A stretch of 25,712 nt of DNA, taken from assembly GCA_946478675.1 (NCBI GenBank), contig CAMLEF010000019.1:1-25712 (forward strand), given 5' to 3'. Numbering within the stretch: the stretch's first letter is position 1; every line of letters starts with the position of its first letter. Origin of the DNA: an uncultured Flavobacteriales bacterium. Lineage in GTDB: Bacteria > Bacteroidota > Bacteroidia > Palsa-965. The position numbers and the translations under genes are program-made. Shown in pieces: positions 14,448 to 22,945 of the stretch. The notes below the pieces were generated by a model that had not been told where the DNA came from, made no database searches, and worked only from the letters and a program-made list of their open reading frames with translations.

Positions 14448-17312
14448 ATGGCAGAATCCGAAAAGACCATACGTCTCAGCAAAGTAAAAGGCGAGTTTAA
14501 CGTCTCGCTCTCGCGTATTTTCGAATACCTCGAAGAGCAAGGCTATAAAACCGACCGCAATCCGAATGGAAAAATTTCGGAGGAGGAATATCGCCTTCTC
14601 CTGAAAGAGTTTGCGCAGGACCGTGAAGAAAAAGAAGAATCGAAGCTGGTAGGCCTGTCCACGCGCACCAAAAAAGAGTCCATCGTCCTCGACGAAGAAG
14701 CTCCGAAAACCGAAAAGCGTGAACGTGAACGCGAGCAGGAAGAGATCCTGATCAAGGACATGAACGCCGGTAAAACCGCAGAAGTTCCGCGCGAAAAAGT
14801 TGAGAAGAAAGAGAAGCCTCCTGTTGTAGCAGAAGCAACGACGGAAGAAGTTGTGCTCCCGAAAACGGAGAAAACGGTCGGCCCCAAGATCATGGGCAAG
14901 ATCGATCTCGACGCGGGAAAAAAATCAGCGAAGAAGAAAGAAACCGTCAAAGAAGAGCCGGAACCCGAGAAGCCGAAAAAGACGGTTGCCAAGAAAGAAG
15001 AGCCCCCGGTTGTAGAAGTGCCGGAGCCGAAAAAAGAAGAAGAACCCGTCAAAGAAGCGCCGCCGGTCGTTGAACCGGTTGTGCCGCCCGCACCCGAACC
15101 GCCTGCCGCGCCCCAGGAAGAAGTCCTCTTCCGTCGCAGCGTCGAGAAGCTCGAAGGCCCGAAAATCATGGGCAAAATCGAACTGCCGGTAAAAGACGAT
15201 CGCAAAAAGCCCGTCGCTTCCTCTTCCGCTCAGTTCGAAGCCGACAAGAAGAAAAAACGCAAACGCATCCGCAAAGAAGGCGGTCCCGTCAACCTGCAGC
15301 AAGGCCAGGGCGGCGGCGGTCACCAGCGCGGCCCCGGCCAGCAGGGACAAGGCGGCGGACAGCGCGGTCGCAACAGCAACCAGCGTAACCCGCGCGAGCC
15401 GAAACCCGAGCTCACCGAAGAAGAAGTACAAAAGCAAATCAAGGAAACCCTCGCACGCCTGAGCGGCCAGGGCAAATCCAAAGCTTCCAAATACCGCCGC
15501 GACAAACGCGAACAGGTCAGCCAGCGTCTTGAAAAAGAACAGGCCGCGATCGAAGCGCAGAAGGGCGTGCTCAAAGTAACCGAATTCGTTACCGCCGCAC
15601 AGCTCGCGAGCATGATGAACGTTCCCGTTACGCAGATCATCTCGACCTGCATGACGCTCGGACTGTTCGTCTCCATCAACCAGCGCCTCGACGCAGAGAT
15701 CATCACCATGCTCGCGGAAGAGTTCGGCTACAAAGTCGAATTCGTATCCGTCGAAGTACAGGAAGCGATCCGCGAAGAAGAAGATAAGCCGGGCGAGCTC
15801 GTCGACCGTTCACCGATCGTTACCGTCATGGGTCACGTCGACCACGGTAAGACCTCGCTGCTCGACTACATCCGTAAAGCCAACGTTATCGCGGGCGAAG
15901 CGGGTGGTATCACGCAGCACATCGGCGCTTACAACGTACAGCTCGAGAACGGCAAGCACATCACCTTCCTCGATACGCCGGGTCACGAAGCGTTTACCGC
16001 TATGCGTGCCCGCGGTGCGCAGGTAACCGACGTCGCTATCATCGTGGTAGCGGCCGACGACAGCGTGATGCCGCAAACCATCGAAGCGATCAATCACGCG
16101 CAGGCTGCGGGTGTGCCGATCGTTTTCGCGATCAACAAAATTGATAAGCCCGGCGCTAACCCGGACAAGATCCGTGAAGCGCTGTCGGCGATGAATATCC
16201 TCGTGGAAGAATGGGGCGGTAAATACCAGTGCCAGGAAATTTCCGCGAAGAAAGGCCTGAACATCGACACGCTGCTCGACAAAGTACTGCTCGAAGCGGA
16301 GATGCTCCAGCTCAAAGCCAACCCGCACAAACGCGCAACCGGAACGATCATCGAATCCACGCTCGACAAAGGCCGCGGTTATACCGCAACGGTACTTGTC
16401 GAGAACGGAACAATGCGCATCGGTGACGTCGTGCTCGCCGGCTGCTACAGCGGTCGCGTGAAAGCGATGCACAACGAACGCGGACAGAATGTCGAAGAAG
16501 CCGGCCCCGCAACGCCGGTGCAGATCCTCGGTCTCAGCGGTGCGCCGCAGGCCGGTGATAAATTCAACATCATGGCCGACGAACGCGAAGCGCGCGAGAT
16601 CGCTACCCGCCGACTGCAGCTGCAGCGCGAACAGCAGATCCGCACGACGAAGCACATCACGCTCGACGAGATCGGCCGTCGTCTCGCGATCGGCGACTTC
16701 CAGGAGCTCAACGTCATCGTCAAAGGCGACGTGGACGGTTCCATCGAAGCGCTCGCCGATTCGCTGCTCAAGCTTTCGACGGAGAAGATCCAGATCCGCA
16801 TCGTCCACAAAGGCGTGGGCGCGATCTCCGAATCCGACGTCCTGCTGGCTTCCGCATCGAACGCGATCATCGTCGGCTTCCAGGTGCGTCCTTCACAGAA
16901 CGCGAAGAAACTCGCCGAAACCGAGCAGATCGACATCCGTCTCTACTCCATCATCTACAAAGCCATCGACGAGATCAAAGCCGCGATGGTGGGTATGCTG
17001 GCGCCGGAGTTCGAAGAGAAGATCGTCTGCAACGTCGAAGTGCGCGAAGTGTTCAAGATCTCGAAAGTCGGAACCGTGGCAGGCTGCTACGTGCTCGACG
17101 GAAAGATCACGCGCAACACGAAAGTCCGCATCATCCGCAACGGCATCGTTCTCCACGACGGCTCGCTGGGTTCGCTCAAGCGTTTCAAAGACGACGTGAA
17201 AGAAGTCAACGCCGGTTACGAATGCGGCCTGAACATCGATCGTTTCGACAACATCGAAGTAGGCGATATCATCGAAGGCTACGAGATGGTCGAGATAAAA
17301 GGTAAATTGTAA
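14448..17312 (+). CDS. infB: Translation initiation factor IF-2
   Basis: 954 aa. This GTPase delivers initiator tRNA to the 30S subunit. The ATG at 14448 ([17 protein letters not shown]) gives the phylum's usual N-terminus. Residues ~1-460 are a long charged region rich in Lys, Glu and Pro, holding two copies of GPKIMGKI (~145 and ~235), a Gly/Gln/Arg-rich stretch near 290-320, and an IF2_N domain ([16 protein letters not shown]). The G domain has G1 GHVDHGKT (~462), G3 DTPGHEAF (~509) and G4 NKID (~563). Domains II, III and IV follow and end in EIKGKL. It is the last gene of the rimP operon, ended by a terminator at 17334. Its final 33 codons and terminator are repeated at 17965. Confidence 0.98.
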   Translation: MAESEKTIRLSKVKGEFNVSLSRIFEYLEEQGYKTDRNPNGKISEEEYRLLLKEFAQDREEKEESKLVGLSTRTKKESIVLDEEAPKTEKREREREQEEILIKDMNAGKTAEVPREKVEKKEKPPVVAEATTEEVVLPKTEKTVGPKIMGKIDLDAGKKSAKKKETVKEEPEPEKPKKTVAKKEEPPVVEVPEPKKEEEPVKEAPPVVEPVVPPAPEPPAAPQEEVLFRRSVEKLEGPKIMGKIELPVKDDRKKPVASSSAQFEADKKKKRKRIRKEGGPVNLQQGQGGGGHQRGPGQQGQGGGQRGRNSNQRNPREPKPELTEEEVQKQIKETLARLSGQGKSKASKYRRDKREQVSQRLEKEQAAIEAQKGVLKVTEFVTAAQLASMMNVPVTQIISTCMTLGLFVSINQRLDAEIITMLAEEFGYKVEFVSVEVQEAIREEEDKPGELVDRSPIVTVMGHVDHGKTSLLDYIRKANVIAGEAGGITQHIGAYNVQLENGKHITFLDTPGHEAFTAMRARGAQVTDVAIIVVAADDSVMPQTIEAINHAQAAGVPIVFAINKIDKPGANPDKIREALSAMNILVEEWGGKYQCQEISAKKGLNIDTLLDKVLLEAEMLQLKANPHKRATGTIIESTLDKGRGYTATVLVENGTMRIGDVVLAGCYSGRVKAMHNERGQNVEEAGPATPVQILGLSGAPQAGDKFNIMADEREAREIATRRLQLQREQQIRTTKHITLDEIGRRLAIGDFQELNVIVKGDVDGSIEALADSLLKLSTEKIQIRIVHKGVGAISESDVLLASASNAIIVGFQVRPSQNAKKLAETEQIDIRLYSIIYKAIDEIKAAMVGMLAPEFEEKIVCNVEVREVFKISKVGTVAGCYVLDGKITRNTKVRIIRNGIVLHDGSLGSLKRFKDDVKEVNAGYECGLNIDRFDNIEVGDIIEGYEMVEIKGKL

Positions 17313-17379
17313 TTCCGATTTTCCGGATAAACGAAAGGGCTGCTCAGAACGGGCGGCCTTTTTTTATGGATGCGATTTT
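17211..17379 (+). repeat. Direct repeat, copy 1: infB 3' end plus terminator
   Basis: This 169-base stretch contains the last 33 codons and stop of infB, its terminator, and the last codons (KSHP, stop) of the convergent 17364-17735 gene. It is repeated in the same orientation at 17965-18135 with eight substitutions and a two-base difference in the T run. Confidence 0.95.
17334..17365 (+). terminator. infB/operon terminator
   Basis: AAAGG and CTGCTC pair with GGGCGG and CCTTT around a small AGAA-containing loop, with one bulged G, and a run of seven T follows. It lies 21 bases after the infB stop. A second copy with nine T lies at 18088-18121 inside the duplicated segment. Confidence 0.85.
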
Positions 17380-17735
17380 ACAAAGGTGTAATACGCGAAG
17401 AAGTAACCGGCCTGCTCCGCGTTTTTCGGAATGAACCGAAGCGTGTCGCCTTTGATGGAAAATTCCTGCCGCACGAATCGCGGGAAGCGTGCGGGCTGCC
17501 CGTTTTTCCGGGTGGAGCTCAGGCAAAAGTTATTGTTGTAACGGCTCCAGCGTCCGCGGTCATGCACGCGCATTCCGGTGTGATCGTGCTCGTAAAAGAG
17601 ATAGGTGGAATCGCTGCACAAACGCAGAGAAGCTTCGGAATAGCCCGGCCGGCCGCCTTTGTATTCATCGCAGGGAAGTCCGGCGGCGAGCGCTAAAAGC
17701 GAAAGAGTGAGGAAGAATGTAACGCGGAACCGCAT
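17364..17735 (-). CDS. Small secreted protein of unknown function
   Basis: 123 aa. A signal peptide covers ~1-19 (MRFRVTFFLTLSLLALAAG), followed by LPCDEYKGGRPGYSEASL. The mature part contains cysteines (CDEY, RLCSD, NFCLS) and many aromatic residues. It reads like a small beta-rich domain that senses or binds something: STYLFYEHDHTGMRVHDRG, GRWSRYNNNFCLSS, GDTLRFIPKNAEQAGYF. I do not recognise a family. It is convergent with infB and its stop codon lies within the infB terminator's T run. Its last codons belong to the block repeated at 18121-18135, so a relative's copy was probably truncated there. Confidence 0.7.
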   Translation of the reverse strand: MRFRVTFFLTLSLLALAAGLPCDEYKGGRPGYSEASLRLCSDSTYLFYEHDHTGMRVHDRGRWSRYNNNFCLSSTRKNGQPARFPRFVRQEFSIKGDTLRFIPKNAEQAGYFFAYYTFVKSHP

Positions 17736-17964
17736 ACGCTAATTTAAAAAATCAAAACGGCATCCGTGATGGATTCCGTTTGACCTGAACGACCTGTCAG
17801 GCGCGTTTCGTTGGGGTTGGCGGAAGGAATTGGTTGATCCGTTCACTGATAAAAAGTGACAAAGAGGAAGGAGCGAGTAAAACATTGCAGCTTTTCGATG
17901 CGGTAAAATCAGGTATAACGGTGCCGACGCGCCAATAAATGGCTAAGCTTATTTACAACGCGCC
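17736..17964. other. Spacer with a possible gene remnant
   Basis: No complete gene is seen. One plus-strand frame is open without an ATG from about 17793 to a TAA at 17936-17938 and reads like protein near its end (DKEEGASKTLQLFDAVKSG). It could be the tail of a broken gene or chance; I cannot identify it. A GTG exists at 17857 in another frame but gives only a very short peptide. Confidence 0.35.
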
Positions 17965-18135
17965 GCCGGTTACGAATGCGGCCTGAACATCGATCGTTTC
18001 GATAACATCGAAGTCGGCGATATCATCGAAGGCTACGAGATGGTCGAGGTGAAAGGAAAATTGTAATTCCGCTTTTCTGCATAAACGAAAGGGCTGCTCA
18101 GAACGGGCGGCCTTTTTTTTTATGGATGCGATTTT
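17965..18135 (+). pseudogene. Direct repeat, copy 2: partial infB tail plus terminator
   Basis: A 171-base copy of 17211-17379. It holds the last 33 codons and stop of infB with no start, the terminator, and the last codons of the small convergent gene. In the 102 coding bases there are five substitutions, in four codons: Asp GAC/GAT, Val GTA/GTC, Ile ATA/Val GTG, Gly GGT/GGA. Only one changes an amino acid, and conservatively. That is the pattern of a functional infB from a related lineage rather than of decay after duplication. The AT-rich island starts at the very next base. Confidence 0.92.
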
Positions 18136-20052
18136 CTATTATTCGATATATGGCGTAATGGTTCCGCGTTGATTAAATTTACTCTAATGCCATCTGAAAC
18201 TCCACCTAAAGTCAATAAGAAGTTCTTCTGTATAATAGATGCGGAAAAACCTGCTCTCGCAGCGGTTATTTCGTCATACTTATACGAAGACTTGCAATAT
18301 ACATTAATGTTTGAGTTCCCGATAATACATTTTGCAAATCCTCAAAACGGTGAACAACTTGACGATTTTGGCAATAAATACATTTCAGTTTTACGGGGTA
18401 GGGAATTTAATATTAGAGCACATAATGCACTGCGAATGATCGGAGGCTGCGAGTACTTGATCATTGCTGGCCTATCCCATGAACAAAAGAGTTATCTGGA
18501 TTTTTTAGGTGAATACCCATTGTTAGAACTTGATACGTTTGATGATGCAGATTTTCTCTTGGATGCAATTACAAATAAACCTAATACATTTCTATGTAAT
18601 GAGAGGGATTTTAGTGCGGGTCTATTTATGGCAGCGCGTAATAATGCCAAGCTTCAAATTGACAATTCTGCGGCAAAATTGACTGTTAATTTAGAAAGCA
18701 GAGATGGGATAGTCGTAATTGAAGAAAATGGATTTTCATCAACAATCATCGCGATAAATTACGCGCTTTCAATTGGTGCGACAGTATGTACAATTGAACC
18801 ACCTAATGTCAATCGGCATGAAATTGCTTCTCTATTGGAAAGATGGAAAAAGGAGAATTGCGAACAATGTTATAATGATTTGAAAGCATATTCTTATAGC
18901 AAGCTTGATGCGATCAATTTTCAGGAATTCAAATTTGCTACCTTTTTTACGTTTGGATTTCCTTACTCTTTAGTACTGGAAAATATTATTCCAATTTCTC
19001 ACGTTAATAACAATTTAAGCCCCGATTTTTTCTTGTTCAACAATCTTACCTATCGCGAACGAGCTACTATAAATTCTTCAATAGTGTTTTCTCCTTTAGA
19101 ATTCGCCGATGAAGAAACTGATTTTGTAATTAAAAGCCTTGAGAGCAATTCTCATTACGTTCGAAAATTAATTGGCAGAGAAGCTTCGGTGTACAATATC
19201 GAAATGCACGTTAGGGAATATCCTTTTGAACTACTTCATATTTGCAGTCATGGGGGAGAGGTAGATGGCTTTAACATAACAGAAGACTTTAAAGACAGAG
19301 ACGGTAAACCGCACACTATTGAATATGATGAAGTGGTAAGTTTTGCGCCTGATGGAAGCGAAGAAAAAATACAAGTAACCAGTAAATACATTTGGAGAAA
19401 ATTCGATGGCTATGTTTGGAAAAGCAAAGAATTGAAGGAGAAGAATTACCCGATATTTGTATTTGAAGACATGCAAAAAATGGTTTTTCAGTTAAAGGGT
19501 AAGAAATTGAAGAGAAAAGCCGAGCTTATCCCCGGGTCGTGTGCTATAAAATGCTTTGATTTTAACTATCAGGCTATGTTTAATAGCATTGCCGGTGGAA
19601 GAACAACACCGTTTATTTTTAATAACACATGCTGGTCATGGATTGGCATTGCTGATTCTTTTATAGACACTGGAGCTGTTGCATACATAGGCACTCTTTG
19701 GGACGTAAGTAATAATGTGGCAAAAGATGTCGCTGAAGAATTTTATGAGAATTTGTTTGACGGAACTATTTTTAATGCATTGCGACTCGCCATTAATCAC
19801 ACAAAAGGTAAAAGAGATGAAAATGTATACGCCTATTGGGGGCTGCATTTTCAGTTTTTAAAAAGAGGGAATTCAATTCTGGAAAGCAAATTTCGAACCG
19901 CTTATAAAATGACACTCACAAGAAAAATGTTAGAAGAGAATTTAGTAAGAAATAAAGACGAGAAACATAAAGAAGGTTTAGAAAGGATTATTCGCTGGTA
20001 CGAAAACCAAGCGAGCAAATATTTTTCTTAAAGGAATTTTTTTCATACAAAA
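18136..20052 (+). mobile_element. AT-rich acquired island with a single CHAT protease gene
   Basis: Composition shifts abruptly at both ends. Left, the infB copy ends in GCGATTTT at 18135 and AT-rich sequence (CTATTATTCGATATA) begins. Right, the AT-rich run ends near 20052 and GC-rich codons resume. Codons inside use A/T third positions (AAT, TTT, ATA, AAA), unlike every neighbour. No integrase, transposase, terminal inverted repeat or tRNA is present, so the mode of entry is inferred to be recombination or an already lost mobile element. Confidence 0.7.
18187..20031 (+). CDS. CHAT-domain (caspase-like) protease, probable defence effector
   Basis: 614 aa from the ATG at 18187 (MPSETPPKVNKKFFCIID); a TTG at 18169 would add six residues. 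The C-terminal third has the CHAT signature: His355 in LLHICSHGGEVDG, Cys482 in PFIFNNTCWSW, then GAVAYIGTLWDVSNNVAKDVAEEFYENLFDG in pieces and IFNALRLA. CHAT domains are cysteine peptidases of the caspase clan and often act as effectors of bacterial antiphage or cell-death systems. The N-terminal ~300 residues are alpha/beta in character (GIVVIEENGFSSTIIAINYA) and unknown to me; they may be the sensor. An insert of ~100 residues separates His and Cys, longer than usual. There is no signal peptide or membrane segment. No partner gene is present, and codon use is strongly AT-rich, pointing to transfer. Confidence 0.8.
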   Translation: MPSETPPKVNKKFFCIIDAEKPALAAVISSYLYEDLQYTLMFEFPIIHFANPQNGEQLDDFGNKYISVLRGREFNIRAHNALRMIGGCEYLIIAGLSHEQKSYLDFLGEYPLLELDTFDDADFLLDAITNKPNTFLCNERDFSAGLFMAARNNAKLQIDNSAAKLTVNLESRDGIVVIEENGFSSTIIAINYALSIGATVCTIEPPNVNRHEIASLLERWKKENCEQCYNDLKAYSYSKLDAINFQEFKFATFFTFGFPYSLVLENIIPISHVNNNLSPDFFLFNNLTYRERATINSSIVFSPLEFADEETDFVIKSLESNSHYVRKLIGREASVYNIEMHVREYPFELLHICSHGGEVDGFNITEDFKDRDGKPHTIEYDEVVSFAPDGSEEKIQVTSKYIWRKFDGYVWKSKELKEKNYPIFVFEDMQKMVFQLKGKKLKRKAELIPGSCAIKCFDFNYQAMFNSIAGGRTTPFIFNNTCWSWIGIADSFIDTGAVAYIGTLWDVSNNVAKDVAEEFYENLFDGTIFNALRLAINHTKGKRDENVYAYWGLHFQFLKRGNSILESKFRTAYKMTLTRKMLEENLVRNKDEKHKEGLERIIRWYENQASKYFS

Positions 20053-20151
20053 AAGCTGCGGCAGAAAAAGGGGAGCTACGCCTGGCTGCCGCTCACCAAC
20101 GAGCTCATCCGCTTCGAAGAATGGTACGACAATTCACCGCTCAGCCAATGA
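20053..20151 (+). pseudogene. Orphan 3' tail (32 codons) of a disrupted gene
   Basis: Directly after the island the sequence becomes GC-rich and one frame reads as ordinary protein, KLRQKKGSYAWLPLTNELIR followed by FEEWYDNSPLSQ and a TGA. There is no start codon or upstream part, so it looks like the C-terminus of a gene cut off by the island. It is in the same frame as the CHAT gene, beginning 21 bases after that stop. Its stop abuts the stop of the convergent peroxiredoxin gene. I do not recognise the family. Confidence 0.6.
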
Positions 20152-20865
20152 TCACTTCCTGATTCCACTCAACACTTCTTCCTTGCTGATCTCTTTCGTG
20201 CAGAAGAACCAGTCGTAGCATTTGACGCCGGCGACTTTTGCTTCCATCCGTTCTTTTGCAATGCCGCAGGAACCCGCGGTGGGAACAATCACCGGGTTAC
20301 CGGGTTGCCAGTCGGCCGGTGTGGCGACGGCGAATTTATCTGCTGTCTGCAGTGCGACAATGACACGGTATAACTCATCGAAGTTGCGGCCGAGGCTCAG
20401 CGGATAATAAATGATCGCGCGGATCACACCTTTCGGATCGATGAAAAAAACCGCGCGCACCGCTTTGGTGGAGCTTTCTCCCGGCTGAATCATTCCGTAA
20501 GATTTCGCCACTGACATAGTGATGTCTTCGATCAGCGGGAAGTTCACTTCCACCTGCTTCATGCCGTTATATTCGATTTTGTCCTTGATCGTGCGCAGCC
20601 AGGCAATATGGCTGTAAAGCCCGTCGACGGAAAGGCCCACCAGCTTGCAGTTGACTTCGCCGAACTTTTTCTCAAGGCTGGCGAACGTCATGAATTCAGA
20701 AGTGCAAACCGGCGTAAAGTCGGCAGGATGGCTAAAAAGAATCACCCAGCTTCCTTTATAATCATTGGGGAAATGAATATCTCCCTGCGTCGTGACTGCT
20801 TTGAATTCCGGTGCAGCATCGCCGATGCGCGGCATCGACACTGCTTTTTCTAAAAGGTTTTCCAT
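20152..20865 (-). CDS. Peroxiredoxin, Prx6 class with C-terminal cysteine pair
   Basis: 237 aa. It reduces hydrogen peroxide and organic hydroperoxides in the cytoplasm. The peroxidatic Cys54 sits in SHPADFTPVCTSEF with Arg137 in KAVRAVFFIDP. The C-terminal extension (from ~165) with VIVPTAGSCG is typical of the Prx6 subfamily. Two extra cysteines, Cys216 and Cys222 in VKCYDWFFCTK, match the pair known from archaeal Prx6 enzymes such as that of Aeropyrum pernix, where they take part in the catalytic disulfide cycle, so this is probably not a true 1-Cys enzyme. A second possible start is Met11 (MPRIGDAAPEF). A TACTTTTG box lies 19 bases upstream of the first ATG. It is the first conserved gene after the acquired island. 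Confidence 0.94.
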   Translation of the reverse strand: MENLLEKAVSMPRIGDAAPEFKAVTTQGDIHFPNDYKGSWVILFSHPADFTPVCTSEFMTFASLEKKFGEVNCKLVGLSVDGLYSHIAWLRTIKDKIEYNGMKQVEVNFPLIEDITMSVAKSYGMIQPGESSTKAVRAVFFIDPKGVIRAIIYYPLSLGRNFDELYRVIVALQTADKFAVATPADWQPGNPVIVPTAGSCGIAKERMEAKVAGVKCYDWFFCTKEISKEEVLSGIRK

Positions 20866-20884
20866 GGCTGTTTTTTATTACAAC

Positions 20885-20892
20885 CAAAAGTA
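20885..20892 (-). promoter_or_regulatory. Promoter box TACTTTTG for the peroxiredoxin
   Basis: Exact TAnnTTTG match on the minus strand, 19 bases before the ATG at 20865. No clear -33 TTG. No obvious OxyR- or PerR-like palindrome was noticed near it. Confidence 0.55.
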
Positions 20893-20980
20893 GACCGGCT
20901 GCCACCCGCGAAAGAATGATCGGCGTGGTTGCAGCCGGTGATTGTTGTCAGTAAAGAATCTTTCGGGAAGCCTGCCCTGG

Positions 20981-22402
20981 TTAATGAAATTCCTGTCGCC
21001 CGGAAGAGCTCGACGCTTTGATCAGGATGTCGCCTTTTTTCGAACGGTAGTGACTTTCTTCCTCGATGTGCTGGCCGTCTTTGTCAATGACAATATCGCC
21101 GAACGTCGTCACCAGCTCAAAGCTCAGCGCGTCCAGCGGATTTTTGAGCTGCAGGGAAATGTCGCCGAAGGTGGTGACCAGCGAAGTGTTTCCTGTCAGC
21201 TCGATGTCGTTTCCGCGGATGCTGCCGGACGATGCGCTCAACGTCGGTTTGCCTTTGTAATTTTTCAATTTGATGTCGCCGAAGGTGGTGGAAATCCGCG
21301 CGTCGCCGACCATGCCGTTCACGTCGATGCTGCCGGATGATGCAGACGTTTTCACGGTGCCGGTGATCTCGCTCAGCTTCTGATCGCCGAACGTAGTGGA
21401 AAGCGCGAGATCGCCGGTGAGCTTTTCGATCGTCGCGTCGCCGGAACTAACGCTGGCCACGACATTGCCGGTGATGTTTTTCGCCACGAGATTGCCGAAG
21501 GTGTTGGATGTTTTTACGCTGCTGCCGATGTTGTTCAGCGCAATATCTCCGGAGCTGACGATCACGTTGCACACGCTGCCGTGAATGCCGGTAACCGACG
21601 CGTCACCGAATTGCGAGCGAATGACGAGGTTCAGTTTTTCCGGAACGTCAAAGCTGAGATTGCCGGATGTGATGGAGCTGCCGACCATCGTTTTGTTATC
21701 GCCGTCGCTGTCGAGCGTTACCATGATGTACAGCACGGTGTCTTTCCGTTCGCAATTCAGCGTGTAATGATGTTCCTGTACGTGAATGCCTTTTCCTTTC
21801 CAGCTCAGGGTGCTTTTCATCCTGAGATCATCACCGGCATGCGCCTGCACAATCACATCTGCGGAAGCGCAGGTTACTTCCAGCCGCGTAATGCCGCTGA
21901 ACACCGAGTCGAAGGAAAGCGTTTCGCCGCGGAGCTGCCGCGAAAAATTCGTGCCGGAGTGGAAATTGGACTCCGGAAGCCAATTGGAGGCTGCAGGAAT
22001 TTCCGTTGCTGTGAACGGCTGTTCCGGCGATGCAATGGTTGCAGGAGTGACGTCGGCGTTGCTTTGTGTTGACGTCGCAACAGGAAGAATCGCGTTGCGC
22101 TGATCGTTCGGAGGCGTTGGTGCGTTTGGCGCAACAACAGGAGCGCTGGCATGAACAGCCGTTGTCTCATGATCAGCAGTGGTGGTTGTGACTTTGCCGT
22201 TTTTCAGCAATGCAGCCACAGCGATGATCGCGACCGGTGCGGCCACCATGGAAAGATATTTCAACCACGGAAATGATTTGGCGGGAATGACAGGAAGTGC
22301 ATACATGGCAGTTTCGATTTTGGTCCACAATTCTGCAGACGGATCCACCGTGTCCAGTTCCGGACGATGCGCATCGATAAGATCCTTCAACGGGTCACGC
22401 AT
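20981..22402 (-). CDS. Membrane-anchored DUF4097-like protein, probable anti-sigma factor
   Basis: 473 aa. Residues 1-45 form a soluble N-terminus (RDPLKDLIDAHRPELD ... LWTKIETAMYAL) as in short anti-sigma domains. One membrane helix lies at ~47-66 (YLSMVAAPVAIIAVAALL). A Thr/Ala/Pro-rich linker runs to ~150. The rest is a beta-helix-like DUF4097 region in which short strands centred on TTFGD (QFGD, TFGN, TFGD x4) alternate with strands centred on SSGD or SSGS (four). The gene overlaps the upstream ECF sigma gene by 8 bases, the usual sigma/anti-sigma arrangement. Inference: cytoplasmic residues hold the sigma factor and the external beta helix senses envelope or surface state. A plain surface adhesin is the alternative. 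Confidence 0.82.
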   Translation of the reverse strand: MRDPLKDLIDAHRPELDTVDPSAELWTKIETAMYALPVIPAKSFPWLKYLSMVAAPVAIIAVAALLKNGKVTTTTADHETTAVHASAPVVAPNAPTPPNDQRNAILPVATSTQSNADVTPATIASPEQPFTATEIPAASNWLPESNFHSGTNFSRQLRGETLSFDSVFSGITRLEVTCASADVIVQAHAGDDLRMKSTLSWKGKGIHVQEHHYTLNCERKDTVLYIMVTLDSDGDNKTMVGSSITSGNLSFDVPEKLNLVIRSQFGDASVTGIHGSVCNVIVSSGDIALNNIGSSVKTSNTFGNLVAKNITGNVVASVSSGDATIEKLTGDLALSTTFGDQKLSEITGTVKTSASSGSIDVNGMVGDARISTTFGDIKLKNYKGKPTLSASSGSIRGNDIELTGNTSLVTTFGDISLQLKNPLDALSFELVTTFGDIVIDKDGQHIEEESHYRSKKGDILIKASSSSGRQEFH

Positions 22403-22928
22403 GGATGAGTTGTTTTTGTTTATAGAGCTCCGCGAGCTTCTTGCGCGCGCGGTTGTATTGCGATTTGGAAGTTCCTTCCGAAATGTTCAGCGTTGCGGCA
22501 ATTTCTTTGTGACTGTAATTCTCGAAGAGAAACAACGTCAGCACCACGCGGAAACCGGCCGGCAGCTCAGCGATGCATTGACGAAGAAGAGAAAGATCAT
22601 ACGTCAGCTGCTCTTCGTTATTCTCTTCTTCTACATCGTGTTTTTCCTTCAGCGTTTCAAACCCCACTTTCTTTTTTCGCACGATATCGATGGAGCGGTG
22701 GATGACGATCTTCTTCAGGTAACCGCCGAACTCCGCATCGGAGCGGATCTTCTCCACCTGGCCGAACGCCGCCAAAAAAGATTCCTGCAGCACGTCCTCC
22801 GCTTCTTCCACGCTGTTCACGATGCGCGCGCTGATGTTCAGCATCGCCTTTGCGTACAGGTCGTAGAATTCCCGGAAAGCTTTTTTATCGCCTTCCCGGC
22901 AACGCTTCAGCCTGGACTGGTCACTCAT
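22395..22928 (-). CDS. RNA polymerase ECF-type sigma factor
   Basis: 177 aa. Region 2 is at ~20-85: FREFYDLYAKAMLNISARIV, then EEAEDVLQESFLAAF (core and -10 binding) and FGGYLKKIVIHRSIDIVRKK. A charged linker follows (EKHDVEEENNEEQ). Region 4 is at ~118-170 with CIAELPAGFRVVLTLFLFE and the helix-turn-helix YSHKEIAATLNISEGTSKSQ, then RARKKLAEL. Length and architecture are those of ECF sigma factors common in Bacteroidota. It overlaps the downstream membrane protein gene by 8 bases, so the two are translationally coupled. Upstream, TGCAACC and CGTTCTA 14 bases apart look like an ECF promoter, suggesting it activates itself. Confidence 0.96.
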   Translation of the reverse strand: MSDQSRLKRCREGDKKAFREFYDLYAKAMLNISARIVNSVEEAEDVLQESFLAAFGQVEKIRSDAEFGGYLKKIVIHRSIDIVRKKKVGFETLKEKHDVEEENNEEQLTYDLSLLRQCIAELPAGFRVVLTLFLFENYSHKEIAATLNISEGTSKSQYNRARKKLAELYKQKQLIHA

Positions 22929-22945
22929 GCGCGGGTTGTTTAGGG

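Noticed and set aside
17211..20151. Site-specific integration of a phage or ICE into the infB 3' end
   Set aside because: The direct repeats would fit an att-like duplication, but no integrase is present and the CHAT gene lies outside, not between, the repeats. Recombination import fits better.
20981..22402. DUF4097-like protein as a plain surface adhesin
   Set aside because: Possible by its C-terminal fold alone, but the overlap with an ECF sigma gene, soluble N-terminus and single membrane helix fit an anti-sigma role better.
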